The notes: generated by a model not told the origin, from the letters alone. Shown: positions 8,118 to 20,276, counted from the first letter of the stretch. The stretch is 44,656 nt of DNA from Paenibacillus phocaeensis (GCF_900021165.1 NZ_FCOQ01000018.1:1-44656), one strand, 5' to 3'. Numbers and translations are program-made.

Positions 8118-8737
8118 TCGATTTTTTACGAGGCCAGATTGCCCATTTGGAACAAGAATACGTTGTCTTGGATGTGCAGGGGGTAGGGTATCGGGTGTTT
8201 TGCCCCAATCCTTACGCTTTGGCCGCTAAAGGACAACAGGAAACGGTGACCCTATACACCCATCACCATGTCCGGGAAGATGCCATTCTGCTGTTCGGAT
8301 TCCCGACCCGCGAAGAGCAGAAGCTGTTCCGCAAACTGATTGAAGTATCCGGCATTGGCCCGCGCGTAGCTCTGGGGATCTTAAGCGGCGGCAATCCGGA
8401 CCATGTGGTGGCGGCGATCTATCAGGAGAATATCGCGTTTCTGACCAAGCTGCCGGGGATCGGCAAGAAGACGGCCCAACGGATGATTCTTGATCTCAAG
8501 GACAAGCTGGAGGGCGTCGGGGGGACCTTGTTTGACCCGGTGCCGGCTGATGTTGGAGAGGCGGGGCTGGATACCGGAACTCCGGGTTGGCCGGAGGCGC
8601 GGGAAGGACTGAAAGCGCTGGGGTATACCGAAGCGGAGCTGGACAAGGTCTGGCATCGCCTGAAGGACGAGGTTGCGCCGGACGAAGCGGTGGATTCCGT
8701 TATGAAAAAGGCGCTAAAGCTGCTGTACGCCGGCTAA
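8114..8737 (+). CDS. ruvA: Holliday junction branch migration protein RuvA
   Basis: 207 residues. RuvA tetramers clamp the four-way junction and load the RuvB motor. Domain I (OB fold) starts IDFLRGQIAHLEQEYVVLD. Domain II has two helix-hairpin-helix motifs (VSGIGPRVALGILSGG and LPGIGKKTAQRMILDLKDK). Domain III (about residues 150-207), with EGLKALGYTEAELDKV, contacts RuvB. Translationally coupled to ruvC by a 4-bp overlap and followed 28 bp later by ruvB. Confidence 0.97.
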   Translation: MIDFLRGQIAHLEQEYVVLDVQGVGYRVFCPNPYALAAKGQQETVTLYTHHHVREDAILLFGFPTREEQKLFRKLIEVSGIGPRVALGILSGGNPDHVVAAIYQENIAFLTKLPGIGKKTAQRMILDLKDKLEGVGGTLFDPVPADVGEAGLDTGTPGWPEAREGLKALGYTEAELDKVWHRLKDEVAPDEAVDSVMKKALKLLYAG

Positions 8738-8765
8738 GGATGAGGAGAGGAAAGGAGCTTAGCGC

Positions 8766-9773
8766 ATGATGGAGGACCGGATCATATCCGCAAACTTAAT
8801 GATGGAAGATCAGGCGGTGGAGTTAAGCCTGCGGCCGCGTTATTTGGCGGAATATATCGGACAGAATCAGATTAAGGAAAATTTACAAATCTATATCGAA
8901 GCGGCGAAAATGCGCAAGGAAGCGCTGGATCACGTGCTGTTGTACGGACCGCCGGGACTTGGCAAGACGACGCTGGCCAACATCATCGCCAACGAACTTG
9001 GCGTCAATTTGCGGACAACCTCGGGGCCGGCCATTGAGCGCCCGGGGGATTTGGCGGCTCTATTGACCAATCTGCAGGAGGGCGACGTCTTGTTCATCGA
9101 CGAGATACATCGGCTGCACCGGACGGTGGAGGAAGTGCTGTATCCGGCGATGGAGGATTTCGCGCTCGATATCATGATCGGCAAGGGGCCGAGTGCACGG
9201 TCCGTTCGCTTGGACCTGCCGCCCTTTACGCTGGTTGGGGCCACAACACGAGCCGGGCTGCTGTCGGCACCGCTTCGCGACCGTTTCGGGGTGGTTAGCC
9301 GCCTTGAATTTTATAATATCGACGAACTCAGCTATATCGTGTCACGGGGGGCGGATATCTTCGGCATTGAAATGGTTGGGGATGCAGCAACGGAAATTGC
9401 GCTTCGTTCACGGGGCACGCCGCGAATCGCGAATCGGCTGCTGAAGCGGGTGCGCGACTATGCGCAGGTCCGCGGCGACGGCATGATTACGACGGATATC
9501 GCTAAAGAGGCGCTGCAATTACTGCAGGTTGACCCGATGGGGCTGGATTTAATCGACCATAAAATGCTGCGTGCCATGATCACAAGCTTCCGGGGCGGTC
9601 CCGTCGGACTCGATACCATCGCCGCGACGATCGGCGAGGAGAGTCAGACCATAGAGGATGTCTATGAGCCTTACTTGATGCAGATCGGATTTCTCCAGCG
9701 GACGCCGCGAGGACGCATGGTGACGCCGGCAGCTTATCAACATTTGGGTTTGCCGATACCGGAAACGCCTTAA
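8766..9773 (+). CDS. ruvB: Holliday junction branch migration ATPase RuvB
   Basis: 335 residues. A hexameric AAA+ motor that pulls DNA through the RuvA-bound junction. Walker [10 protein letters not shown] is at residues 61-69 and Walker B FIDEIHRL near 110-117. Sensor 1 is in LVGATTRAG, the arginine finger region in LRDRFG, and sensor 2 in [18 protein letters not shown]. The C-terminal winged helix ends with [26 protein letters not shown] lies upstream of the ATG; a second ATG follows one codon later. Confidence 0.98.
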   Translation: MMEDRIISANLMMEDQAVELSLRPRYLAEYIGQNQIKENLQIYIEAAKMRKEALDHVLLYGPPGLGKTTLANIIANELGVNLRTTSGPAIERPGDLAALLTNLQEGDVLFIDEIHRLHRTVEEVLYPAMEDFALDIMIGKGPSARSVRLDLPPFTLVGATTRAGLLSAPLRDRFGVVSRLEFYNIDELSYIVSRGADIFGIEMVGDAATEIALRSRGTPRIANRLLKRVRDYAQVRGDGMITTDIAKEALQLLQVDPMGLDLIDHKMLRAMITSFRGGPVGLDTIAATIGEESQTIEDVYEPYLMQIGFLQRTPRGRMVTPAAYQHLGLPIPETP

Positions 9774-9818
9774 CCACTTTAACTTAGCCTATTGGCATCA
9801 TGAGGAGGAGAAGCGGGT

Positions 9819-11921
9819 TTGAAACGTACAAGACGGACATTTTCGTTAGGCCGATGGGGAAAGGGAATTCTCGCCGGGTTACTGTTAGCCGGGGGGATTC
9901 ACCTTCCGGCGGCGGCTGATCAATCGGATACCACACGCGTTCGCGTGGCTATGTACCTGGACCTCGGCAGCACTTATAAGTCAACAACACCGGCGGTGAC
10001 CCTGAAGACGGCTGCGGCAGCGGAAGCGGGCTTTGTGGTCAACTCTGGATTGGAGCCTTGGCTGCAATTGGGAGCGGGAAATACGGCAAGGTTCAGCGTT
10101 AACGGTTATAAGGTCAAAGCGTTGGAATCCGCTGACTGGGGGGCGGTCTCCGCTGCCGTTAAGAAGCTGCAGGGAACGACGGATAAGCCGGTGGCTTACG
10201 CCGCAGATCAAGCAGCAGGAGGCACCCTTTATCGCGTATACACGGGTCCCTATGCCAGCGCTGCAGAAGCGCAAAAAGCAGCGGACCGGGTCAGCCAAAC
10301 GTTGTCCGCTTCCTTAAAAGGGGCCAAGGCCGAAGCACGCGGGCCCTGGTATGTTAGTGCCGGCTCGTTTGCGAGTCAATCCGAGGCGGTAAGTTTAAGC
10401 CAGACGTTGAATGCACAGCATGCAGAGGCGGCTGCGGTTATGATCGGGCCGCAGCAGTATGCGGTATGGGTTGGAGGAGCTTTAAGCGCAGCGGAGCAAG
10501 CCGCGCTGCAAACCGAGTTGAGCGGGCTCTATCCCGCGTATTCTTGGGCTCCGGTCAACGAGACGGTACCCGCATTACTACTGCATCGTGATGTGACGCT
10601 AAACCTGGATGCCCCCGCCGGCGTTGATCATTACGAGCTCAGCGGGGAAGGCGCCACATTGTCCGTCCGGGATGACGGCAATTCCCCGATTCAGGTGGTG
10701 GAACGCTCAGGGCGCAGTTACCGGGGGGATTTTGAAATCAGCAAAGTGAACGGTCAACTGGCGCTCATCAATGAGCTGCCGTTAGAGCAATATCTATATT
10801 CCGTTGTTGCGGGCGAAGTTCCGTCGTCCTGGCCGCAGGAAGCTTTGAAAGCCCAGGCGGTTGCGGCTCGCAGCTATGCGTTGTACAATGCGGGACTCAA
10901 CAAATTTAAGGTTGCCGGCCTCGTGGATACGACTTTAAGCCAAGTGTACAACGGTACGGAGAAGGAAGTGCCCAGCATCGTCCAGGCCGTGGATGCCACG
11001 GCGGGGGAGGTGCTGACAGCGGGCAACGGGCAGATCGTGGAAGGCATCTTCGCATCCAACAGCGGCGGTGTAACGGCGGATTCGACGGAGGTCTGGGGGA
11101 ATGTGAATCCGATTTATTCCAGCGTGCCCAGCGACGGAGATGAATCGGCGCAAGCTTCCCTGAAGTCGTGGTATCAGGTTCTGCTGTCGAACGGAATAAC
11201 GGGATATGTCCGGGAAGACAACACGACTTTAAATGGAACGACACCGGCCGGCTTGCAGAAGCTGACGGTGACGACCAGCAACGTTCTGGTCCGGAAGCTG
11301 CCGTTGATTCAATCGGAGGTGGATCCGGTTGCCAAGTTGAACCCGGGCGATCAGGCCATCGTATTGGACAAGGTGCCTGAATCCAGTTCCTACGCGTGGA
11401 TTCGTGGACCTTTCAGCTCGGATGAGCTGGTGAAATCCCTGAAAGGCAAAACGACAACGGAAGCCCCGTCTTCGATCTCGAATCTGGAAATCACACAGCG
11501 CGGACCGTCTGGCCGAGTGACGCAGGTGAAGGCCGACGGCCAGCCGCTCGAGGTGAAATATGCGGACTCGTATCGCTCTGCTCTCGGCAGCTTGCCAAGC
11601 ACCCTGTTTGATATCGTCCAAACCGGGCGGTATACTGTACAAGGTGCAGGAGGAACAACAGGAACAGGCACAGCCACGTCGTCCACGTCGATTCTGTCGG
11701 CTTCGGGCAAGACAACGGCGAACGGCAAGCTGGTCGTCATGAGCGGTGATCAGACGGCCCGCGTGGTTGACACTTCCAATCAGTTCGTCTTCGTTGGACG
11801 AGGAAACGGCCATGGCCTGGGGTTATCCCAGTGGGGAGCCAAAGGGTTGGCCGACGCCGGGTATGATTATCGGCAAATCTTGCAACACTACTACCAAAAT
11901 GTGACTATCGTTAAGGAATGA
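9819..11921 (+). CDS. SpoIID/LytB-domain protein with SPOR-like repeats
   Basis: 700 residues. SpoIID proteins are lytic transglycosylases that cut glycan strands lacking side peptides, as in engulfment or cell-wall turnover. A basic N-terminus and hydrophobic segment (about 14-34) act as signal or anchor. Residues about 135-225 hold two SPOR-like stretches ([16 protein letters not shown] and [14 protein letters not shown]); SPOR modules bind denuded glycan. The SpoIID core follows from about 255; Glu333 in [20 protein letters not shown] is at the place of the catalytic glutamate, and [17 protein letters not shown] ends it. Between these, about 455-535 looks like an inserted SH3-like module with VLVRKLP. 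TTG start with GAGGAGGAG upstream. The long size and ruvB-queA location set it apart from the classical SpoIID gene near murA. Confidence 0.87.
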   Translation: MKRTRRTFSLGRWGKGILAGLLLAGGIHLPAAADQSDTTRVRVAMYLDLGSTYKSTTPAVTLKTAAAAEAGFVVNSGLEPWLQLGAGNTARFSVNGYKVKALESADWGAVSAAVKKLQGTTDKPVAYAADQAAGGTLYRVYTGPYASAAEAQKAADRVSQTLSASLKGAKAEARGPWYVSAGSFASQSEAVSLSQTLNAQHAEAAAVMIGPQQYAVWVGGALSAAEQAALQTELSGLYPAYSWAPVNETVPALLLHRDVTLNLDAPAGVDHYELSGEGATLSVRDDGNSPIQVVERSGRSYRGDFEISKVNGQLALINELPLEQYLYSVVAGEVPSSWPQEALKAQAVAARSYALYNAGLNKFKVAGLVDTTLSQVYNGTEKEVPSIVQAVDATAGEVLTAGNGQIVEGIFASNSGGVTADSTEVWGNVNPIYSSVPSDGDESAQASLKSWYQVLLSNGITGYVREDNTTLNGTTPAGLQKLTVTTSNVLVRKLPLIQSEVDPVAKLNPGDQAIVLDKVPESSSYAWIRGPFSSDELVKSLKGKTTTEAPSSISNLEITQRGPSGRVTQVKADGQPLEVKYADSYRSALGSLPSTLFDIVQTGRYTVQGAGGTTGTGTATSSTSILSASGKTTANGKLVVMSGDQTARVVDTSNQFVFVGRGNGHGLGLSQWGAKGLADAGYDYRQILQHYYQNVTIVKE

Positions 11922-11929
11922 ATAAACCG

Positions 11930-14135
<2,206 letters not shown>

Positions 14136-14167
14136 ACAGTTAGTTATCTTGGAAAGGGGGATAAGAC

Positions 14168-14476
14168 ATGTTCTTTCAGTATGCCGCACAGCCGCCGGCC
14201 GCCGGCAATTCGCTGATCACCATGATCATTCCGTTTGTTATCATGATTGCTGTTTTCTACTTTCTATTAATTCGCCCGCAGAAGAAGAAGCAGCAACAAC
14301 GCAATACGATGCTGAATGCGCTGAAGAAAGGCGACAAGATCGTAACGATCGGCGGGTTGCATGGGACGATTATGGAACTGACCGACGATACGGTAGTGCT
14401 TCGCGTCAATGACGTAACCAAGCTGACGTTTGACCGCAGCGCGATCAGCCACGCGATCAAGGAGTCGGAAGGGTAA
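14168..14476 (+). CDS. yajC: preprotein translocase subunit YajC
   Basis: 102 residues. A single-span membrane protein that associates with SecDF and the Sec channel. One hydrophobic helix (about 17-36) is followed by the hallmark IRPQKKKQQQRN and a small soluble domain containing KKGDKIVTIGGLHGTI. AAAGGGGG lies 7 bp before the ATG. It closes the ruv-queA-tgt gene run; the Sec partners secD and secF lie 4.5 kb downstream. Confidence 0.96.
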   Translation: MFFQYAAQPPAAGNSLITMIIPFVIMIAVFYFLLIRPQKKKQQQRNTMLNALKKGDKIVTIGGLHGTIMELTDDTVVLRVNDVTKLTFDRSAISHAIKESEG

Positions 14477-14497
14477 TTTCCGATAAGCAAACCAAGC

Positions 14498-14525
14498 AAG
14501 AGCCTGTATGCTACAGGCTCTTTCG
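14498..14525 (+). terminator. terminator after yajC
   Basis: AAGAGCCTGTA (14498-14508) pairs with TACAGGCTCTT (14512-14522) around a 3-nt loop, followed by TTC. It lies between yajC and the convergent PAP2 gene and may serve both strands. Confidence 0.8.
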
Positions 14526-14546
14526 TATTATCAGGTTATCCAGTGT

Positions 14547-15392
14547 TTAAGGGGTAGCCGTTTTTCTTATGTCTTGATTCGGTTTAAGGCTTCCGGGCGG
14601 CGAAGAGTTCGCCATACGTTTCCCCCAAGCAAGGCCGATGGTTGAGGCTGAAACGGCTAGCACCACTCCCCCGATCATGTCCGTAACCCAGTGAATTCCC
14701 AAATAAAAGATCGAGAACAGAATGATGGCCGAACAGCAGGAAGCCATTAGGCCCCAGCGCCGGTTTCCTGAGCGCATTGCCAAAATGGCCATAGAGACGG
14801 AGACTGAGGTGTGCAGGCTGGGGAAACAGTTATCGAGACCGGACAAAGGGCGGTAAACCTTCTCGAAATCCGGGAAGACCTCCAGCATATAAAAAGAAGC
14901 GCCCGACGGAGAATACGACCATACCTCGTTTACGGGGAACAGCAAATAAAAAGGAAGCGCCACCACGTAATTCAGGATCACGGTACAACAGGTGGCGTAC
15001 AGCAAAGGGAGTCGGTCGTCGGAAGCATAAATCCCCAGCGAAGCAAGAATAAGAGCTTGAAAAACGACTAAATAGAAGAAGGCGGCCACTTGGGTGACGG
15101 CTGGTGCATGAAACAGGCTTTGAAAGGAAGCGACAAAATGCCCCTCGATGCTTAAGATCCACGGGGTGAAATCCATATTGTAGGGAAATTGATTTTCCAG
15201 TAACAGTTCATATCTATTTAACAGCAGAACTCCGGCGGTCAACAGCGGAAGCCACAGCAAATGCCTTGATTTGATCAGTTGCCGAAACAATGAAATACCG
15301 GCATGCCAGGGCGAGCGAGACGTGTTGACCCCGATTAGGATTAGAACGGAGATTCCGGTCAGCCAGGAAATGCCGGACATGGAATAATACAT
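14547..15392 (-). CDS. PAP2-family membrane phosphatase
   Basis: 281 residues, about six membrane helices. PAP2 enzymes remove phosphate from lipid phosphates or related substrates. The later phosphatase motifs are visible: CFPSLHTSVSVSMAILA contains motif 2 (SLH) and LGIHWVTDMIGG contains motif 3 with its His and Asp. The N-terminal half (MYYSMSGISWL through FAVAS-like membrane segments) has no clear motif 1, which matches the inositolphosphotransferase/Aur1-like PAP2 branch. AGGAGGT is 13 bp before the ATG. The substrate is not predictable. This gene is not part of the conserved sec block and may be an insertion. Confidence 0.8.
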   Translation of the reverse strand: MYYSMSGISWLTGISVLILIGVNTSRSPWHAGISLFRQLIKSRHLLWLPLLTAGVLLLNRYELLLENQFPYNMDFTPWILSIEGHFVASFQSLFHAPAVTQVAAFFYLVVFQALILASLGIYASDDRLPLLYATCCTVILNYVVALPFYLLFPVNEVWSYSPSGASFYMLEVFPDFEKVYRPLSGLDNCFPSLHTSVSVSMAILAMRSGNRRWGLMASCCSAIILFSIFYLGIHWVTDMIGGVVLAVSASTIGLAWGKRMANSSPPGSLKPNQDIRKTATP

Positions 15393-15473
15393 GATACGAG
15401 AACGACCTCCTCATATGATGTCGGTTGGACTATGTCCAACTTATCATGAATGGAGGCCGCCGTAAAACCCGGT

Positions 15474-15866
15474 TTACTTGCGAACGAGATTCACTCCGAT
15501 CATGCCGCCGATTGCCCCGATCACCAACCCGGGCAAGATTAATCCCCATTCCCGCAAGCCGAGCGACGTATCCATGGCCAAGAAGCTGATCAGCAACAAG
15601 AGCAGCACATACAGCGCTCCGGTCAGTGCCCCTTGATACCAGCCTTTCTCTTTTGCCCGTTTGCCGGAGACGATCCCCCCAAACAATACGGCAGCAGCGT
15701 GTACAAGATACGTGTATAACGTCATTTCATACTCTTCCAGCATGTCCCCTTGCAGCAATAAGGATAAAATCAAGGCACCGATCATCATCCACAAAAATCC
15801 ATACCATAACCCGGCAACGGTGGGTTGGGACAAACGAACCCCGAAAATTCGCCGAATCAAATGCAT
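15474..15866 (-). CDS. TIGR04086-type small membrane protein (YrzE-like)
   Basis: 130 residues from the ATG at 15866, which has AGGAGGT 8 bp upstream; an ATG at 15890 is in frame but sits upstream of that ribosome site. Four membrane helices with glycine-rich spans (FGGIVSGKRAKEKGWYQGAL and VIGAIGGMIGVNL). Function unknown. B. subtilis yrzE, in the same position between yajC and yrbG, belongs to this family, so synteny supports the call. Confidence 0.75.
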   Translation of the reverse strand: MHLIRRIFGVRLSQPTVAGLWYGFLWMMIGALILSLLLQGDMLEEYEMTLYTYLVHAAAVLFGGIVSGKRAKEKGWYQGALTGALYVLLLLLISFLAMDTSLGLREWGLILPGLVIGAIGGMIGVNLVRK

Positions 15867-15893
15867 TGCGCTCAACCTCCTGTCCTCCATGTC

Positions 15894-15922
15894 TTGACAG
15901 ACGTTTTACCTCATTTTATGGT
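15894..15922 (+). promoter_or_regulatory. possible promoter for the DUF421 gene
   Basis: TTGACA at 15894-15899 and TATGGT at 15917-15922 are spaced by 17 bp. The gene starts about 160 bp downstream. The -35 box is perfect; the -10 box is moderate. Confidence 0.45.
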
Positions 15923-16085
15923 CAAGCTTCCCCGGATAGACCAGACTTGGCCAAAATTGAGCAAGGAAGAATATTGCAACCTTCCCGCATTTTAACCTGC
16001 GAAGCTTTCGCATGGATTAGGAGGGGGGCGGTCAGAATACCTATACCATGTTCTGTGCGAGCTTCTAACCAGAGGAGGGATTGGC

Positions 16086-16799
16086 GTGGTCGAGCATATG
16101 GCAAACCATATCTTCCGAACCGTCCTGATGTATTTCTTGGTGTTCGGAGTCATGCGTATTATGGGCAAAAGGGAGATCGGCGAATTGTCCATCTTCGATC
16201 TGGTTATATCGGTAATGATTGCAGAAATCGCTGTGTTTGCGCTGGAGGACATCAACCGGCCGATCTATGACGGAGTTGTTCCCATGCTTACGCTGCTGTT
16301 GATTCAGATCGCGATTGCAATGCTGTCGCTGCGTTTTCGTAAAGTGCGTTTGTGGTTTGACGGCAAGCCCAGCGTCATCATCCAGAACGGGCAAATCAAC
16401 CGTAAAGAAATGCGGCGCCAGCGATACAATCTGGATGATTTGCTGATGCAGCTTAGATCCCAGAAAATCGACAGCGTCGCTGACGTCGAATTTGCCGTGT
16501 TAGAAACCACGGGGCAGCTGAGCGTGATTCCGAAGGAGAAATCCGGAGGTCAGGAAGGATCGCATCCCAAAAAGAAGGAAGCCCGTCTCTCCGCGAAAAT
16601 CAAATACGAGGCGCTCCCGCTGCCGTTAATTATGGACGGCAAGGTAAACGACGATAACTTGAAGCAAATCGGAAAAACGCGCTTTTGGCTGAAAAATCAA
16701 ATCCAATCGAAGGGCTTGACGGATTTTAAACAGGTGTTTTTTTGCAGCATCGATCATAAGGGCAAGCTATATATTAACGCGATCGACGAGAAGCAATAA
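16086..16799 (+). CDS. DUF421/UPF0702 membrane protein (YrbG-like)
   Basis: 237 residues. Three N-terminal membrane helices (FRTVLMYFLVFGVMRIMG; an IFDLVISVMIAEIAVFA segment; a VPMLTLLLIQIAIAMLSL segment) are followed by a cytosolic domain beginning FDGKPSVIIQNGQINRKEM and RYNLDDLLMQLRSQKI, typical of DUF421. GTG start with GAGGAGGG upstream. Related YetF-type proteins are found in spores and help germinant-receptor function in some Bacilli, but no function can be assigned here. Convergent with spoVB, 7 bp apart. Confidence 0.88.
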   Translation: MVEHMANHIFRTVLMYFLVFGVMRIMGKREIGELSIFDLVISVMIAEIAVFALEDINRPIYDGVVPMLTLLLIQIAIAMLSLRFRKVRLWFDGKPSVIIQNGQINRKEMRRQRYNLDDLLMQLRSQKIDSVADVEFAVLETTGQLSVIPKEKSGGQEGSHPKKKEARLSAKIKYEALPLPLIMDGKVNDDNLKQIGKTRFWLKNQIQSKGLTDFKQVFFCSIDHKGKLYINAIDEKQ

Positions 16800-16806
16800 G
16801 CCGCGG

Positions 16807-18411
16807 TTATCTTCGGAGCCACTTGCCGAGGACCGGGATCCGTTTCAGGTCCTGGAGATCGAACAATCCCATGATTCCGGCAAGAGCCAGATAAAGCAAC
16901 CCGGACAGCAGAGCTGCCGTCAGGAATTGCCACCCCATTTGCGAGCTGATGACCAGGTGCTTGTAGAAGTAGTCCGCAGCGGCGGCCATAATGATCATTG
17001 CCGCGCTTACCTTAAGCATATCTAGATAAGGCAAGCGATAGCGAAGGGTCTTGGACACGCTGTACCCGTGCATGACAGTCACTACGATAAAGTTAATAAT
17101 AATAGCGATAATTGCGCCGTAGATTCCTAGCGCCGGGTTGGAGGCAAGGTAGAAGATCAACGAAATCTTGATGATCGCCCCAACCAACGTGTTGATGAGT
17201 GCGCGCCCCGGTTTATCCAACGCTTGCAGCGTGGCCTGCAGCGGCGTCTGCACATACAGCAGAAGGGCAAACGGCGCCATAATTCTGAGCATCCCCCCGA
17301 TGGTTCCGTCGTTATAAACGAGCCGGCATATCGGGTCGGCCAGGACAAACATGATCGCGGCGAACGGAGCGCCGGTGACCAGCGCAAGCCGCAAGGATTG
17401 ATGAAGCCGCAGATGGATCGTCTTGACATCCCCGCGTGCCTGCGCCTCGGCTAAGGAGGGGACCAGGGACACTGCAAGCGAGGAAGTTAAGGCTCCGGGC
17501 AGCAGCAGAAGCGGAATGATCATCCCTTGCAGCGCCCCGTATTGGGAGGTGGCTACACCAACGCTTATGCCCGCGATCGCCAGGCTTCGCGCCGTCGTAA
17601 TCGACTCCAGTAGGTAGGATAGGGAACCAACCAGGCGGCTGCCCGTGACCGGTATCGCGATGCGCAGAATACGGCGCAACGTTGCTGCGAAGGGATTAGC
17701 CGTTTCATTTTCAGCAGAATGGTCAGGATCGGGGGATTCCGACATGGCGCTCTGGAGGGAGTTTGCCGACTGCTCCCGGCGTTGCAATCGCCGATATTGC
17801 CACAGCAGAACGCCCATTCCAACTACCTCGCCGGCCACGACGCCAAGCATCGCCCCTGCGGCTGCATAAGCAATTCCCATGGGCAACAGCAGATAAGAAA
17901 ACCAGAGGACGCCGATGATGCGGGCAACCGTCTCCAAGATCGAGGAGACCGCCGAAGGAATCATATCCTGCTTCCCTTGGAAATATCCGCGGTAGACCGA
18001 CGAGACCGCCACAATTACAATCATGGGGCTCATGGCGATAAACGTATGATAGACACGTGGATCGGTCAGGATATACCGGGTCACCCAAGGGGCGCCAAAT
18101 AAGCAGAGAAATGTAAACAAAAATCCGGCTGCCGTCGTAAACACCAAGCTTGTCCGTAAAATCGACACCGAACGGTCGGGTTTGCCTGAAGATTCGGCTT
18201 CGGCCACCAGTTTCGCTACCGCAAGCGGAATACCGCCGGTGATCATCGTGACCAGCACGAGAAAAAACGGATACCCCAGTTGATACAGCCCAACCCCTTC
18301 GGCCCCGATCACGCGGGGCAGCATGATGCGCGGAATGAAGCCCAGGAGGCGGTTTACGATCCCTGCCACCAATAGAATCATCGTACCCTGGATAAAGGTT
18401 TGTTTATTCAA
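16807..18411 (-). CDS. spoVB: stage V sporulation protein B (MOP-superfamily flippase)
   Basis: 534 residues from TTG at 18411, where the sequence reads M-NKQTFIQGTMIL as in known SpoVB proteins; a GTG four codons earlier (18423) is the alternative. About 14 membrane helices. SpoVB is needed for spore cortex and belongs to the MATE/MurJ-like superfamily of lipid-linked sugar exporters. Visible family features: IPRIMLPRVIGAEGVGLYQL, VYRGYFQGKQDM, and SLVPSLAEAQARGD. A Ser/Glu-rich loop around residues 215-235 separates two halves. Synteny with yrbG and comN is conserved with B. subtilis. Confidence 0.92.
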   Translation of the reverse strand: MNKQTFIQGTMILLVAGIVNRLLGFIPRIMLPRVIGAEGVGLYQLGYPFFLVLVTMITGGIPLAVAKLVAEAESSGKPDRSVSILRTSLVFTTAAGFLFTFLCLFGAPWVTRYILTDPRVYHTFIAMSPMIVIVAVSSVYRGYFQGKQDMIPSAVSSILETVARIIGVLWFSYLLLPMGIAYAAAGAMLGVVAGEVVGMGVLLWQYRRLQRREQSANSLQSAMSESPDPDHSAENETANPFAATLRRILRIAIPVTGSRLVGSLSYLLESITTARSLAIAGISVGVATSQYGALQGMIIPLLLLPGALTSSLAVSLVPSLAEAQARGDVKTIHLRLHQSLRLALVTGAPFAAIMFVLADPICRLVYNDGTIGGMLRIMAPFALLLYVQTPLQATLQALDKPGRALINTLVGAIIKISLIFYLASNPALGIYGAIIAIIINFIVVTVMHGYSVSKTLRYRLPYLDMLKVSAAMIIMAAAADYFYKHLVISSQMGWQFLTAALLSGLLYLALAGIMGLFDLQDLKRIPVLGKWLRR

Positions 18412-18643
18412 TCGAAACTCCACTCCCCCGGCAGCAGTCCATTGCTTCTAATCGATGCGGCAGCTGCCTAATAAACTCGTAAGCAAGGCCCGTACAACCT
18501 CTCTCTTCATGGATATGACAGACCTGTCCCGGTTCATGACTCGTCTTTTTTGCAAGATTCCCAAATGGAAGAACTCTTCTAAGCAGGATTCGGAGATTTA
18601 GGGTAGAATGTAATAAGACGGGTTTTCTAAGGAGGCTTGAAGC

Positions 18644-18901
18644 GTGGCTGAAGATCAAATGACGGACCAACAACTGAACGAGGCAATCGAGGGCTTGTGT
18701 CGCAGCAAGGCCGAAGAGTTCCGGCTTATCGGGTACGAACATATCACCGGACCTGACATTTGGGAGTGTATCAGCCATAAATACGAGAAGGGCGGAATCC
18801 CCCCTTTGTATCAGTTGGTCAATGACATTCTTTCTCTGAAAGTAACCCAGTTTATGAACTATATGACGATGTCCGCTTATCGGGGATCCCGTTTAGATTG
18901 A
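18644..18901 (+). CDS. comN: ComN-family post-transcriptional regulator
   Basis: 85 residues. B. subtilis ComN (YrzD) controls levels of the comE late-competence transcript and interacts with DivIVA. The sequence reads GLCRSKAEEFRLIGYEHITG, DIWECISHKYEKGG and LYQLVNDILSLKVTQFMNY, which match the family. GTG start with AAGGAGG 8 bp upstream. The neighbours spoVB and secD are the same as in B. subtilis. Whether competence exists here is unknown. Confidence 0.85.
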   Translation: MAEDQMTDQQLNEAIEGLCRSKAEEFRLIGYEHITGPDIWECISHKYEKGGIPPLYQLVNDILSLKVTQFMNYMTMSAYRGSRLD

Positions 18902-18917
18902 AGGGGATCTTTTTTTT
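18885..18917 (+). terminator. terminator overlapping the end of comN
   Basis: GATCCC (18885-18890) pairs with GGGATC (18904-18909) across a 13-nt loop, followed by eight T residues. The stem includes the last codons of comN. Confidence 0.7.
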
Positions 18918-18955
18918 CGTGCCGGTCGTTAATCAAATTGACAATATTAGATAAA

Positions 18956-18984
18956 TTGACTGGTTTTTCGGCCATCGCTATAAT
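18956..18984 (+). promoter_or_regulatory. sigma-A promoter of secD-secF
   Basis: TTGACT (18956-18961) and a perfect TATAAT (18979-18984) are spaced by 17 bp. The expected start is about 30 bp before secD. A second TTGACA at 18938 has no matching -10 box. Confidence 0.85.
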
Positions 18985-19022
18985 AGGAATATTGAGAATT
19001 TGAAAGGGGAAAGAAGTACGGG

Positions 19023-20276
19023 ATGAAAAGAATTATCGCATTCATAACCGTCGTGGTTGTCTCGTTTGGGATCATGGCTTGGACAACCCCCGACCTGTTG
19101 AACAACGTACGTCTCGGCCTTGATTTGAAAGGCGGCTTTGAGATTCTATATGAAGCCAGTCCGCTTGAGGGCGGAAGCGGGGTTACGCGTGAATCCTTGA
19201 TCCAAACGGCCAAAAGCCTGGAGGACCGGGCGAACAAGCTGGGGACAAGCGAGCCGGAAGTGACGACGGAAGGCACGAACCGGATTCGCCTGAAGTTGGC
19301 TGGCGTGACCGATGAGGCTACGGTGCGCAAGACGATGAAGGAACCAGCTACGCTGACGTTCCGCAGTAAGGACGGCACGGAGAAGAACGCCGACGAATAC
19401 AACAAAATCGAAATGATCGGCACGGATTTTGCTGCAAACGGAGCCAAGCTGGAGTTCACCCAAATGAACGAACCGGTGGTCAGCATCAAAGTGAACAGCA
19501 AAGAGAAATTTGCCGAAGTGACCAAGCGGTTGCTGGGACAACCGTTAGCGATCTATATGAACGACGAGTTGGTCTCCGACCCGGTCGTTCAAGCCGTTCT
19601 GACCGACGGAAGCGCACAAATCAGCGTGGGCGGCGACTTGGACAAGGCCAAGGAACTGCGCGACAAGATCAACCTTGGCGCACTCCCGCTTCAATTAACG
19701 GAGAAATATTCGCAAAGCATCGGCGCAACGCTGGGTAAGCAATCGCTGGACAAGACGATTGAGGCTGGCCTGATTGGCTCCCTCTTCATTCTGTTGTTCA
19801 TGATCGGCATGTACCGGGTGCCTGGGTTGATCGCTTCGTTCACGTTAATCGTGCACACCTGGTTGCTCATTCTCGTGTTCGTCTGGGCCGATTTTACCCT
19901 GACCCTGCCAGGGATTGCAGCGATTATTCTCGGGATCGGGATGGCGGTTGACGCCAACATTATTACCAATGAACGGATCCATGAGGAAATGCGGTCCGGC
20001 AAGAGCATTATGTCCGCCGTTAAAGCAGGGGACAAGCACTCCCTGCGTACCGTGCTGGACTCGCAGATTACGACGATCATCGTTGCGGCCGTGATGTATG
20101 CGTATGGTACGGGGGCCGTCAAAGGTTTTGCCTTGGTGCTCATCGTGGAAATCGTACTCAGTATCGCCACGAATATCTATCTCTCCCGTTTCCTGCTGAA
20201 CCTGCTGCTTAAAGCCGGCAAGCTGTTGAAACCGAAATATTTCGGTGTGAAGGAGCGTGACATTCGTGAGCTTTAA
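19023..20276 (+). CDS. secD: protein translocase subunit SecD
   Basis: 417 residues. SecD and SecF use the proton gradient to help proteins leave the Sec channel. Helix 1 (about 3-20) is followed by DLKGGFEILYEA, the classic SecD D1 motif, a large extracytoplasmic domain (about 30-240), and five C-terminal helices with IAAIILGIGMAVDANIITNE, where the conserved Asp lies, and RTVLDSQITTIIVAAVMYAY. In Bacillus secD and secF are fused; here they are separate but overlapping genes. Confidence 0.96.
   Translation: MKRIIAFITVVVVSFGIMAWTTPDLLNNVRLGLDLKGGFEILYEASPLEGGSGVTRESLIQTAKSLEDRANKLGTSEPEVTTEGTNRIRLKLAGVTDEATVRKTMKEPATLTFRSKDGTEKNADEYNKIEMIGTDFAANGAKLEFTQMNEPVVSIKVNSKEKFAEVTKRLLGQPLAIYMNDELVSDPVVQAVLTDGSAQISVGGDLDKAKELRDKINLGALPLQLTEKYSQSIGATLGKQSLDKTIEAGLIGSLFILLFMIGMYRVPGLIASFTLIVHTWLLILVFVWADFTLTLPGIAAIILGIGMAVDANIITNERIHEEMRSGKSIMSAVKAGDKHSLRTVLDSQITTIIVAAVMYAYGTGAVKGFALVLIVEIVLSIATNIYLSRFLLNLLLKAGKLLKPKYFGVKERDIREL

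Noticed and set aside
18404..18778. 124-codon minus-strand frame between spoVB and comN
   Set aside because: It runs antisense through comN and overlaps the spoVB start. The part near 18404-18540 looks slightly protein-like, but it has no convincing start or ribosome site.
18938..18943. Second TTGACA as a tandem promoter for secD
   Set aside because: No -10 box lies 16-18 bp downstream; the TTGACT at 18956 with TATAAT fits better.
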